This document shows, piece by piece, positions 1 through 5,830 of a stretch of 10,160 nucleotides of DNA (position 1 is the stretch's first letter; each line of letters begins with the position of its first letter). The stretch is from Methanosarcinaceae archaeon (GTDB taxonomy: Archaea > Halobacteriota > Methanosarcinia > Methanosarcinales > Methanosarcinaceae). The stretch spans positions 8,376-18,535 of the forward strand of contig JAQVBP010000054.1 in NCBI GenBank assembly GCA_028690255.1, written 5' to 3'. The position numbers and the translations under genes were made by a program. The notes under the pieces were generated by a model. That model saw nothing but the letters and a program-made list of their open reading frames with translations, searched no databases and was not told where the DNA came from.

Positions 1-107
1 AAGTTATGTTTGCACAACAAAAAGATATGTTTGCGCAACAAAAAGTTATGTTTGCACAACAAAAAGATATGTTTGCGCAACAAAAAGTTATGTTTTCACA
101 ACCAAAG
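1..107 (+). repeat. 21-bp tandem repeat with 42-bp higher-order unit
   Basis: Copies begin at about the window edge, 21, 42, 63 and 84. Copies at the edge and 42 are one type and those at 21 and 63 another, differing at the same two places (GTT/GAT and GCA/GCG). The copy at 84 is the first type with terminal changes. The array probably continues to the left of the window. Confidence 0.85.
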
Positions 108-110
108 TGA
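1..110 (+). CDS. 3' end of a gene encoding a Met-rich heptapeptide repeat tail (partial)
   Basis: Only the last 36 codons of this gene are in the window; it enters from the left edge and stops at TGA 108-110. The visible protein is five successive copies of the seven-residue unit K-[V/D]-M-F-A-Q-Q, the last decaying to KVMFSQPK. The reading frame is supported because the DNA period is 21 bp, exactly seven codons, and the stop falls right where the repeat degenerates. The units alternate between a V-type (GTT, GCA codons) and a D-type (GAT, GCG codons), so the true unit of expansion is 42 bp. Heptad spacing suggests a long helix with a Met/Phe stripe, although adjacent M and F do not fit a classical a/d coiled coil. 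The function of the rest of the protein cannot be seen. The next gene starts 111 bp downstream on the same strand. The complementary strand is also open here, so coding is likely but not certain. Confidence 0.6.
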   Translation, partial: VMFAQQKDMFAQQKVMFAQQKDMFAQQKVMFSQPK

Positions 111-123
111 TCAGCAGTAAAGT

Positions 124-138
124 TTTTAGCTGCTAAAA
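124..138. repeat. short perfect palindrome between the repeat gene and the DHH gene
   Basis: TTTTAGC (124-130), one T, then GCTAAAA (132-138). It lies 14 bases after the stop of the upstream gene and 84 bases before the start of the next one. It could be part of a transcript end or a protein-binding site; the sequence does not decide. No clear TATA box is visible between 111 and 221, so the DHH gene may be read through from upstream. Confidence 0.35.
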
Positions 139-207
139 GGATGAAAATTCAGAGAAATCCGAAAAAAATTTGTTCTTCTTTGAAAGTGTCCAGATGTACA
201 TGAGATA

Positions 208-213
208 GGGAGG
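208..213 (+). promoter_or_regulatory. ribosome binding site deciding the TTG start of the DHH gene
   Basis: GGGAGG at 208-213 sits 8 bases before TTG 222. It is a strong match to the archaeal 16S anti-Shine-Dalgarno end. There is no ATG or GTG near it in frame, so it supports the unusual TTG start. Confidence 0.7.
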
Positions 214-221
214 CACTACAT

Positions 222-1688
222 TTGCCTGCTTTTTTAAAAGATGTCGATACAAACCTAAAAAATATTGTTAAACCCAGATATTTAATTCTTGGTAGTGGAA
301 GCTTCGGTTTTGCCCTTGCAAAGGAGCTTCGGGAAATCAACAAATCCGTAATTATGGTCGATATTGATGAAGAAAAAGTGGAGACCCTCCGTGAAGAAGG
401 ATACGAAGCAATGAGGGGTAACATCCGTGATCCAGAACTCATAAACCAGATCGACCTTAAAAATGTTATAGCCATACTCTTCCTCAGCTCGGACAACGAG
501 GCTAATAAAAAAGGAATCGGGAACTTCAAAAAGATAGTTAGCCCGGAGGCCCACCTCTTTGCAAGGGCCTCGGACATTATAAACAAGGAGGAAATGGAAA
601 AACTCGGAGCAGACTTTGTCTTTATACCTTCAAGGCTTGTTGCAAATTCTCTTTCCCGTTCTCTGGAAAGGTCCGAGTCCGCTCATAGGGGAAGCAAACT
701 TGCTCAGTGGATGGAAGGCCTGGGGGATAAAAAACTCGCTATCGTAATCCACGACAACCCGGATCCTGATGCCATATCAAGTGCTCTGGCTTTAAAGGAA
801 ATAGCAGGCAGTTTCAGGGTGGATACAAACATCCTTTACCACGGGAAAATCGGTCACCAGGAAAACAAGGCCTTTATCAACCTGCTTGGGATCGACCTGA
901 GCAAAATGGAGGAACACGATCCTGCGGACTTTGATGAAATCGCCCTTATTGACTGTTCGATTCCAGGAGTCAACAACATGCTTCCTTCGAACTCCTACAT
1001 AGGAATCGTAATTGACCATCATCCCATAGGAGATGCCGAACTCAACGCCGATTATGTGGATATCCGCCCGAACTTCGGGGCAACGGCAACCATCATGACC
1101 AAGTATCTCCAGCAGCTAAACGTCCCTATTTCAAAGACGCTTGCAACCGCCCTGCTTTACGGAATCAGGACCGATACCCAGGACTTCAAGCGCAATACAG
1201 ATCCCGCGGACCTTTCAGCGGCTTCATATCTCTACCCTCTCTCGGACCACGATATTCTGGATCAGCTCGAACGCCCTTCCATGGCCATCGAGACCCTGGA
1301 CGTCCTCGGAGAAGCTATTCGGAACCGGCAGGTTATCGGGAGTTACCTCCTCTCAAATGTGGGAAACATACGGGACAGAGATACCCTCCCACAGGCTGCA
1401 GACTATCTTTTGAGTCTTGAGGGGATTTCAACAACCGTGGTTTTCGGGGTCACGGAAGACAGGATCTATATTTCAGGGCGCAGTAACGATATCAGGATCA
1501 ATCTGGGGGCGATCATGCGTCAGGCCTTCGGAGAAGACGCCGGAGGACATGCCACGTCTGCCGGGGCCCAGATCCCGCTCGGAGTCTTTACTGTGACAAA
1601 AGACAGGCAGACCCTTCTCAGGCTTGTAAACGAGGCCGTTGTTAAGAAGTTCCTGAACGCCGTAGGTGTGGAAGAAGCAGGAGAATAA
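222..1688 (+). CDS. TrkA-N / DHH-DHHA1 phosphoesterase fusion protein
   Basis: A 488-residue soluble protein with two parts. Residues about 19-140 form a TrkA-N (RCK-type) Rossmann domain: GSGSFG at 24-29 is the dinucleotide loop and D47 at the end of the second strand is the expected ribose-binding acid. Residues about 171-390 are a DHH phosphoesterase domain with metal-binding motifs HDNPDPD (177-183), D243 in ALIDCS, DHH (265-267) and D318 in GIRTDT. A DHHA1 domain follows with GGHATSAG at 441-448. All catalytic residues are present, so the enzyme should be active. Relatives of this DHH/DHHA1 class are Mn-dependent nanoRNases, pAp phosphatases or cyclic-dinucleotide phosphodiesterases; the exact substrate here is not shown. 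The TrkA-N part suggests control by NAD(H) or another nucleotide (inference). No membrane segment is present, so it is not itself a channel. The start is TTG 222 with a good ribosome binding site. It converges with the AAA ATPase gene 192 bp downstream. Confidence 0.9.
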   Translation: MPAFLKDVDTNLKNIVKPRYLILGSGSFGFALAKELREINKSVIMVDIDEEKVETLREEGYEAMRGNIRDPELINQIDLKNVIAILFLSSDNEANKKGIGNFKKIVSPEAHLFARASDIINKEEMEKLGADFVFIPSRLVANSLSRSLERSESAHRGSKLAQWMEGLGDKKLAIVIHDNPDPDAISSALALKEIAGSFRVDTNILYHGKIGHQENKAFINLLGIDLSKMEEHDPADFDEIALIDCSIPGVNNMLPSNSYIGIVIDHHPIGDAELNADYVDIRPNFGATATIMTKYLQQLNVPISKTLATALLYGIRTDTQDFKRNTDPADLSAASYLYPLSDHDILDQLERPSMAIETLDVLGEAIRNRQVIGSYLLSNVGNIRDRDTLPQAADYLLSLEGISTTVVFGVTEDRIYISGRSNDIRINLGAIMRQAFGEDAGGHATSAGAQIPLGVFTVTKDRQTLLRLVNEAVVKKFLNAVGVEEAGE

Positions 1689-1699
1689 GCAGCACAGCC

Positions 1700-1798
1700 T
1701 TCCGGAGTTTTGTTCCGGAGATTCCCGGGGAAAGCTTCGACAGGGGTAAGAGGCCTGGCCTTCAAAAAAGTTTTTCCTGTGCGGCAATCATTTTTTTT
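1700..1798 (+). terminator. transcript end region of the DHH gene
   Basis: Eleven bases after the stop, two copies of TTCCGGAG (1700-1707, 1713-1720) can pair through their palindromic core TCCGGA with a seven-base loop. T5 (1771-1775) and T8 (1791-1798) tracts follow. Oligo-T is the usual archaeal termination signal, so 1791-1798 is the most likely end point. Confidence 0.5.
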
Positions 1799-1814
1799 AA
1801 TGACGTTGTTATGG

Positions 1815-1821
1815 AAAAAAA
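1815..1821 (-). terminator. oligo-T end of the AAA ATPase gene
   Basis: Seven A on the plus strand (1815-1821) give T7 on the minus strand, 60 bases after the ATPase stop codon. Together with the T8 tract facing it, this fits separate ends for two convergent genes. No strong hairpin is seen. Confidence 0.4.
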
Positions 1822-1880
1822 GATCTGGTGGAAAAGTGAGATCGTGACCTCCACTTCTCGCCAAATATTTAACTGCGGTC

Positions 1881-2999
1881 TTAAACGTACAGCCTATCAG
1901 GGTTTCGATTTTCGTCTTTTTTAATGAGCTTTGAAAGGGTGGTTTCGAAATCTTTTTCCGTTACGGTTTCCCTGTTTTCAATTATAGCCCGGTGCAGGGC
2001 GGTTTTCAGTACCTTTTCTACCAGGTCCCGGCCAGAGAGTCCAACCGCTTTCTTCGCAAGGGCCGCAAAGTCACAGGGTTCGACTTCGAGAGGAAAAGTT
2101 TCGATGTTCAATTCGAAGATATGTTGTATCTCCTCTACTCCCGGCAGGATGAATTCGATTTCTTCTTCGAACCTGCTTCTAACCGCCGTGTCGAGGGAAT
2201 GGACGCGGTTGGTTGAGCCTATGGTGCAGATGCCTGCCCTTTCATCAATCCCGTCCATTTCGGTAAGAAGTGCGTTTACAATCTCGACCACGTCCCCTCT
2301 TAGTTCCTGAAACCTCCGGTCAAGGGCGATTGCATCCAGCTCGTCAATGAAAACTATGCAGGGTGCCATTTCCTCCGCCCGGTCATAGAGCTGGTGGATC
2401 TGGCGAGCCCCGTCGCCGACGTATTCTCCGATAAGCTGGGTAGCTTTGACAGGAATGATCGGAACCTCGGTCTTGGTTGCGAGGGCTTTTGCGAGCATGG
2501 TTTTTCCCGTTCCCGAGGGACCGAAAAAGAGAACGTTTCTGGGGGCCCATTTCCCGAAACGTTCGGGTTCTTCCAGAAAACGTTCGATCAACCTGCATTT
2601 CTGTTTTGCAAGTTCCTGTCCGACCACGGAATCAAAGCAGACCGGGTTTTTAAACTCTGTTGAAGCGAGCGGGTCGTTTTCCTCTTCGCTTACGACAATA
2701 GAGGTTGACATGCCGATTACGGACTCTGCAGGCTCGATCTCGATTATTTTGTATGCGAAATCCGGAAACATCCTCCGATCAAAAAGGTATTCACCTTTGC
2801 GAACCACGCAGCCACTCCACTGTTCCCGTGCATAGCATTCGAAAACGTCCTTGTTTTCAATTATCGGATAGTCTTCGATCATACCGCTTAAAGGGTAGCC
2901 TTCGGGTTTAAGGATCAGGAGTTCGGTGGCAACTCCCTCGGAGTCCGAACTGTTTTCATGGTTCTTTTTTGTATTTACTCGCTGTGGGATGGAACGCAC
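1881..2999 (-). CDS. AAA family ATPase, CDC48/FtsH-like, single ATPase domain
   Basis: A 372-residue protein with one classical AAA module. Residues about 25-105 form a distinct N-terminal domain, then a linker. The module spans about 120-360: Walker A GPSGTGKT (160-167), an aromatic pore loop GEYVGDG (191-197), Walker B IVFIDELDAI (215-224), sensor 1 N264 in STN, an arginine-finger region VRSRF (273-277), and the C-terminal GLSGRD (320-325) typical of classical AAA proteins. All nucleotide-binding residues are intact. Such proteins form hexamers that unfold or remodel proteins; the layout resembles the archaeal COG1223 group (recognised from memory, not searched). No protease domain or membrane segment is present, so it would act in the cytoplasm as an unfoldase, perhaps with the proteasome (inference). 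The start is GTG (plus-strand CAC at 2997-2999). No ribosome binding site precedes it, and the frame stays open upstream without an ATG, so the start is less sure than the gene. Confidence 0.88.
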   Translation of the reverse strand: MRSIPQRVNTKKNHENSSDSEGVATELLILKPEGYPLSGMIEDYPIIENKDVFECYAREQWSGCVVRKGEYLFDRRMFPDFAYKIIEIEPAESVIGMSTSIVVSEEENDPLASTEFKNPVCFDSVVGQELAKQKCRLIERFLEEPERFGKWAPRNVLFFGPSGTGKTMLAKALATKTEVPIIPVKATQLIGEYVGDGARQIHQLYDRAEEMAPCIVFIDELDAIALDRRFQELRGDVVEIVNALLTEMDGIDERAGICTIGSTNRVHSLDTAVRSRFEEEIEFILPGVEEIQHIFELNIETFPLEVEPCDFAALAKKAVGLSGRDLVEKVLKTALHRAIIENRETVTEKDFETTLSKLIKKDENRNPDRLYV

Positions 3000-3044
3000 T
3001 TTGTTATCAACTCGAATATTTTTGTATGTTTTGTTAGCAAAATA

Positions 3045-3061
3045 AAGGGATAAATAATTAA
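3045..3061 (-). promoter_or_regulatory. possible promoter of the AAA ATPase gene
   Basis: On the minus strand this AT-rich stretch reads TTAATTATTTATCC, a TATA-like box about 50 bases upstream of the GTG start. Transcription would begin near 3025 and give a short leader without a Shine-Dalgarno site. Spacing fits archaeal promoters, but the call rests on this alone. Confidence 0.35.
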
Positions 3062-3578
3062 CAATGTAAAGTAATTGTATGATTGAGGGGGAAGGGAACT
3101 TTCTGCCCGTATGCTTTCGTATCTTTTGCAGAGTTGTATCTCATTTTGGACCGGAGCTAATATAGTCGGGTATAAAATAAAGGCTTTAGAATATCCTGCT
3201 GTATATAATACTAATGTAAAATATTTATAGGATTAAGAAATTAGGGAATATCTGTACTTATCAATCCTTGAAGTTCATTTCAGGTATCTGAATAATCATT
3301 AATTCCGGATGTACTTTCTCACTCTTAAGATAGATTGGGATACTCTCACAGTTGCTTATATTTCTGGTGCTTACAGATATATGTTTTTATAATTAAACTT
3401 GAAGCTCGTAAAGAGCTCGAGCGTCAAATACTCCATATTAAGTGGAATTTCCTGTCTGTCACATGTGAAACACATCGTTCTTTGATAGTAATTAATATCT
3501 TCCGGGGATTAACTGTATCTGAATCCAATCTATGCTTAAATATTTTGCTAAGTACTGAACTGGCAGAAATGCAAACAT
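3062..3578. other. AT-rich intergenic region without a convincing gene
   Basis: This stretch between the divergent ATPase and orphan genes has uneven base use and no conserved protein motif. It holds a small perfect hairpin TTCAG-GTAT-CTGAA (3279-3292). The 14-base sequence AATAATCATTAATT occurs at 3291-3304 and again at 3588-3601. An open frame at 3335-3583 has no ribosome binding site and reads as unlikely protein. Confidence 0.5.
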
Positions 3579-3580
3579 AT

Positions 3581-3591
3581 TAATATAAATA
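3581..3591 (+). promoter_or_regulatory. TATA-box promoter of the 65-residue orphan gene
   Basis: TAATATAAATA at 3581-3591 is a good archaeal TATA box. Transcription should start about 25 bases on, near 3611, giving a leader of roughly 15-25 bases. The second copy of the 14-base repeat AATAATCATTAATT (3588-3601) overlaps it and could be a regulator site. Confidence 0.5.
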
Positions 3592-3624
3592 ATCATTAAT
3601 TATAATAATGGCTAATTACAGAGA

Positions 3625-3822
3625 ATGGTTTTTATGTTTACAATGCAGAACACTGAAGGTTTTAATCAGGAAACCCTTGACAATATGAATGCGGAAGTTA
3701 AGCAGATCATGAGTAAACATGATCCCAAATCAAAAAAATACAGGGAAATCTACGATCTGGCTGAAGACGAGGTATTTGACAAATATTGCTCTGAAGTTTT
3801 CAGTCCTTCACTTAAACTCTAA
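3625..3822 (+). CDS. small acidic/helical protein of unknown function (65 residues)
   Basis: This encodes 65 residues, or 62 or 59 if ATG 3634 or 3643 is used instead; no clear Shine-Dalgarno site decides between them. The sequence NTEGFNQETLDNMNAEV followed by KYREIYDLAEDEVFDKY is strongly charged and predicted helical, with no membrane segment, signal peptide or metal-binding pattern. The opening part, NTEGF-x-QETLD-x-MNAE, resembles small hypothetical proteins with an NTxGY-x(4)-LDxxN pattern that I recall from archaeal plasmid and prophage regions; this is from memory and unproven. The case for a real gene is its own TATA box about 40 bases upstream, protein-like composition unlike the surrounding AT-rich DNA, and a hairpin-plus-T terminator right after the stop. 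It stands alone as a single-gene transcript. Confidence 0.65.
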   Translation: MVFMFTMQNTEGFNQETLDNMNAEVKQIMSKHDPKSKKYREIYDLAEDEVFDKYCSEVFSPSLKL

Positions 3823-3835
3823 TTGGCATAATTTG

Positions 3836-3889
3836 GAAGAATATATTGTGGTATAGGAAGGACACCTGTCCTAATATATTTCTTTTTTT
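3836..3889 (+). terminator. hairpin and T7 terminator of the orphan gene
   Basis: An inner stem AGGAC-ACCT-GTCCT (3859-3872) sits within an outer stem AATATATT/AATATATT (3840-3847 with 3873-3880), followed at once by T7 (3883-3889). It begins 14 bases after the stop codon. The layout is like a bacterial intrinsic terminator, with a bulge of 11 bases on the left side. Confidence 0.6.
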
Positions 3890-4150
3890 GGCTTTTCCAT
3901 AAGTTATTGATACCAGTTTCCAAGCCATATATCTTTCCAAATGTATTATATAGTTTTGCCTACATTTTTTAATTCTATGAGCCAGGTGTAAATATCTGAT
4001 TACAGTTTGTCTTTTGGTATGAAAGTGTGTTCAAGTAATTTTATTTATTTGTGCCCGTAATTCGGGAATTTCATGTGCGTTTTTTATACTCTTTTTTATT
4101 CAAAAATTCCTCCCTCAACCCGAGAACATATATGTATTATTTATACGGAG
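3890..4150. other. AT-rich intergenic region, no gene seen
   Basis: No protein-like reading frame or clear RNA gene is visible. A small hairpin CCCG-TAATT-CGGG lies at 4054-4066. The open frame of the next gene extends back to 4073, but its extra residues are Tyr/Ile/Phe-rich and precede the signal peptide, so this part is taken as non-coding. Confidence 0.5.
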
Positions 4151-4163
4151 ATTATTTATATCG
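4151..4163 (+). promoter_or_regulatory. TATA box of the secreted protein gene, implying a leaderless mRNA
   Basis: ATTATTTATATCG is a good TATA box centred about 28 bases before ATG 4184. The normal archaeal spacing would put the transcript start at or within a few bases of the ATG. The absence of any Shine-Dalgarno site agrees. Confidence 0.5.
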
Positions 4164-4183
4164 CGACTTCTTATTTTCCATTT

Positions 4184-4717
4184 ATGTATACTTTAAAAAG
4201 AAAGCTGAGCCTGGTTCTTGTGCTAGTTTCATTTTTATTTATTCCCCTGGCTGGGGCGGGCACGGACTCCGCATCAGTTATCGATGCCCAGATTTATGAA
4301 GCTCCGGAAGAAGCGAGAAAATTGGCAGAAGAGGGGGACTTATTCGGGGAATTGTGCATAAATGCCGAGCTTTATAATGAAAATATAAAGGATGTTCCCG
4401 GCCTTTTAAAAAGGTTTGTAGGCAGTGAAGAAATCGCAGGTCAGATTGAACTGGAAAACGGAGATATGTTATATATCACCCTGATCATGCGGAGTGGAAT
4501 GGTGAGCGACTTCTACAGTTATGAGACCTCAAGCGACCCCAAACTGAAACTGGGCCCCTCCATGACAGTAAAGACGGACGAAGAAACAATCCGGGATATT
4601 CTGGACTCGGAAGATCCCTATCAGGAAGCTGTAGACAGTATGAACGATGAGGCCCTTTTGATAGAGTGTAAAGGTTTATTTAAAAAATCCGTCCTCTGGA
4701 CAATAAAACATATTTGA
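4184..4717 (+). CDS. small secreted protein of unknown function (177 residues)
   Basis: The protein starts with a textbook signal peptide: a basic MYTLKRKLS segment, the hydrophobic core LVLVLVSFLFIPLAG, and a likely cleavage after residue 25 (AGA|GTD). There is no lipobox cysteine and no C-terminal membrane segment, so it should be released or held by partners. The mature part, about 152 residues, is acidic and mixed alpha/beta. A central region has INAELYNENIKDVPGLLKRF followed by an ELENGDMLYITLIMRSG strand pair. The end carries a TDEETIRDILDSEDP helix. The pattern resembles uncharacterised exported proteins of Methanosarcina, recognised only in a general way; no catalytic motif is visible. 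ATG 4184 was chosen over a start at 4073 because it places the signal peptide at the N-terminus and matches the TATA box 28 bases upstream. It is a single gene, flanked by non-coding DNA. Confidence 0.75.
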   Translation: MYTLKRKLSLVLVLVSFLFIPLAGAGTDSASVIDAQIYEAPEEARKLAEEGDLFGELCINAELYNENIKDVPGLLKRFVGSEEIAGQIELENGDMLYITLIMRSGMVSDFYSYETSSDPKLKLGPSMTVKTDEETIRDILDSEDPYQEAVDSMNDEALLIECKGLFKKSVLWTIKHI

Positions 4718-4739
4718 TAAATTTCAAAACATAGTTCAA

Positions 4740-4755
4740 TATTTTTTTGTTTTGT
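4740..4755 (+). terminator. oligo-T terminator of the secreted protein gene
   Basis: T7 at 4742-4748 followed by G and T4, 24 bases after the stop codon. There is no strong hairpin; archaeal RNA polymerase ends on T-tracts without one. Confidence 0.45.
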
Positions 4756-4903
4756 ATGGTGAAAATGGATATATCTGGAGAACCAGTTAATCAATTGCAT
4801 TCAGCCACTTTGCCATAAAGAAGCTTTTCGACAATTACTCTCTGTAATAAAGAAAACCCTTCTTTTTTGATTTAAAGGCTTTAAATCCTATTTTCAACTC
4901 CCC

Positions 4904-5022
4904 TTTCGAACCCTGGTATTTATGTGCCAATATCCTATACATAAAGGATATTTTACTGACAAAAAGTCAGTCGAATGGCCTGAAATTGGGCATTATTTGC
5001 CTATTTTGGCAGGGGTTCGAAA
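4904..5022 (+). ncRNA. candidate structured RNA or small inverted-repeat element, cloverleaf-like
   Basis: An outer 10-bp stem TTTCGAACCC (4904-4913) / GGGTTCGAAA (5013-5022) encloses a second 6-bp stem TGCCAA (4925-4930) / TTGGCA (5006-5011). Inside lie three hairpins in a row: AATATCC/GGATATT (4929-4935, 4946-4952), whose first two bases compete with the second stem; ACTGAC/GTCAGT with an A5 loop (4955-4971); and TGGGCA/TGCCTA with a TTATT loop (4987-5003). The last contains a G-T pair that works only in plus-strand RNA. A T5 tract follows at 5030-5034. It could be a non-coding RNA or a non-autonomous element with 10-bp terminal repeats. No known RNA family is recognised. Confidence 0.4.
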
Positions 5023-5150
5023 TATGCATTTTTACCTTTTTACCTGAAAATTGAAATTGTCGGACAGCTGTAAAGGATCGGGTATGCTTCGGGCCACATG
5101 CTCGGTTTTGTGGTACTCGGAAATTATTTAGTTCAACTTTTTAGATAACC

Positions 5151-5268
5151 TTTCAATGAGATTGAAACTCGGTTTTTGGATTTTCCTGAGGGGCACAAAA
5201 AATCTGCGAGGATTCGCTTCATCCCCTACCTGAAGGACGGGGTATTCGTGCCCTTCTGCGCTCTCTAA
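5151..5268 (+). mobile_element. possible IS200/IS605-type right-end remnant or related structured RNA
   Basis: A perfect hairpin TTTCAAT-GAG-ATTGAAA (5151-5167) precedes a three-way junction. The outer stem is GAGGGGCAC (5188-5196) / GTGCCCTTC (5248-5256), nine pairs with one G-T pair allowed only in plus-strand RNA. It holds GCGA-GGAT-TCGC (5206-5217) and CCCC-TA-CC-TGAA-GG-AC-GGGG (5223-5242). The inner part, TTCATCCCC...GGGGTATTC, is like the hairpin at the right end of archaeal TnpB-carrying IS200/IS605 elements, where it also forms part of the guide-RNA scaffold (family knowledge, from memory). No tnpB or tnpA is nearby. A frame ending in RFIPYLKDGVFVPFCAL and TAA at 5266-5268 could be a decayed C-terminus, but extends only to a stop at 5146. 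Remnant, mini-element and independent RNA all remain possible. Confidence 0.4.
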
Positions 5269-5767
5269 TTAACAATAACAAGTCTTTAATCTAGACTCTC
5301 ACATGCCTGTTTTTTCAATAACAATATAATTTGTTCTTTTTTCTTTTTGTATTTTTTAATTCTAAATATCATCATCATAAATAAATTATTCCCACATGTA
5401 ACATTTTTCAGAAAGATTTATATCTTATCTTTCTATAACTTTAGATACCTTATCGGTTTAACGATATTATTTAAAAATGGTAATAATATTCGCAACTTTG
5501 CTGGTTTGCGATGATATATTAATAAATCGGGTCGGTATTCGCAACTAATAATTGTATAATGTTTCTCTTCAAAACGGGGATTTGGGGAATAAGGTTGCTA
5601 TTTGCTGATTCACACAAAGCCTGTTTATTTTAATCGAATATTGGAGGGGTGTCCAAAAACAGTGGGGTAATCTATGGTATGTATGTGCCGAATATTATTA
5701 TTAAATCAATATATTTCGGGGCTATTTCATTACAATATTTTGAGACTGAAATTTGAATTCTGTTAAT

Positions 5768-5787
5768 TAACAAAGGGGCCTTTGTTA
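5768..5787. repeat. perfect inverted repeat upstream of the surface-protein promoter
   Basis: TAACAAAGG (5768-5776) and CCTTTGTTA (5779-5787) are exact complements separated by GG. It lies 17 bases before the first TATA-like box of the 871-residue gene. The position fits a site for a dimeric regulator; a hairpin role is the alternative. Confidence 0.45.
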
Positions 5788-5803
5788 CGCCCGCGCAACT
5801 TCT

Positions 5804-5830
5804 AAAATATATGGAATATTAAATATAATA
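5804..5830 (+). promoter_or_regulatory. TATA-box region of the surface-protein locus
   Basis: Two overlapping TATA-like boxes, AAAATATATGG (5804-5814) and TTAAATATAATA (5819-5830), lie 63 and 48 bases before ATG 5867. Either would give a short leader that includes the ribosome binding site GGTGATC (5855-5861). Confidence 0.45.

Noticed and set aside
149..586. 145-residue minus-strand open frame opposite the TrkA-N domain
   Set aside because: It runs opposite conserved TrkA-N motifs, is Ser/Phe/Leu-rich as antisense frames are, and lacks a ribosome binding site.
3335..3583. 82-residue plus-strand open frame with a stretch KLEARKELERQ
   Set aside because: It has no ribosome binding site, is rich in Cys, Tyr and Ile as expected from random AT-rich DNA, and overlaps the promoter region of the orphan gene.
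4073..4183. N-terminal extension of the small secreted protein to ATG 4073
   Set aside because: The extra 37 residues would precede the signal peptide, span the TATA box and have no ribosome binding site.
5010..5024. GGGTTCGAA resembling a tRNA T-loop
   Set aside because: The flanking bases do not form a T stem or acceptor stem; the sequence pairs instead with 4904-4913.
5149..5169. GATTGAAAC, typical of the end of archaeal CRISPR repeats
   Set aside because: There is a single copy with no spaced repeats, and it is explained by a local hairpin.
5641..5665. GGGGTGTCCAAAAACAG, similar in style to insertion-sequence ends
   Set aside because: No partner inverted repeat or transposase is found, and the bases form a simple hairpin TTGGA/TCCAA.
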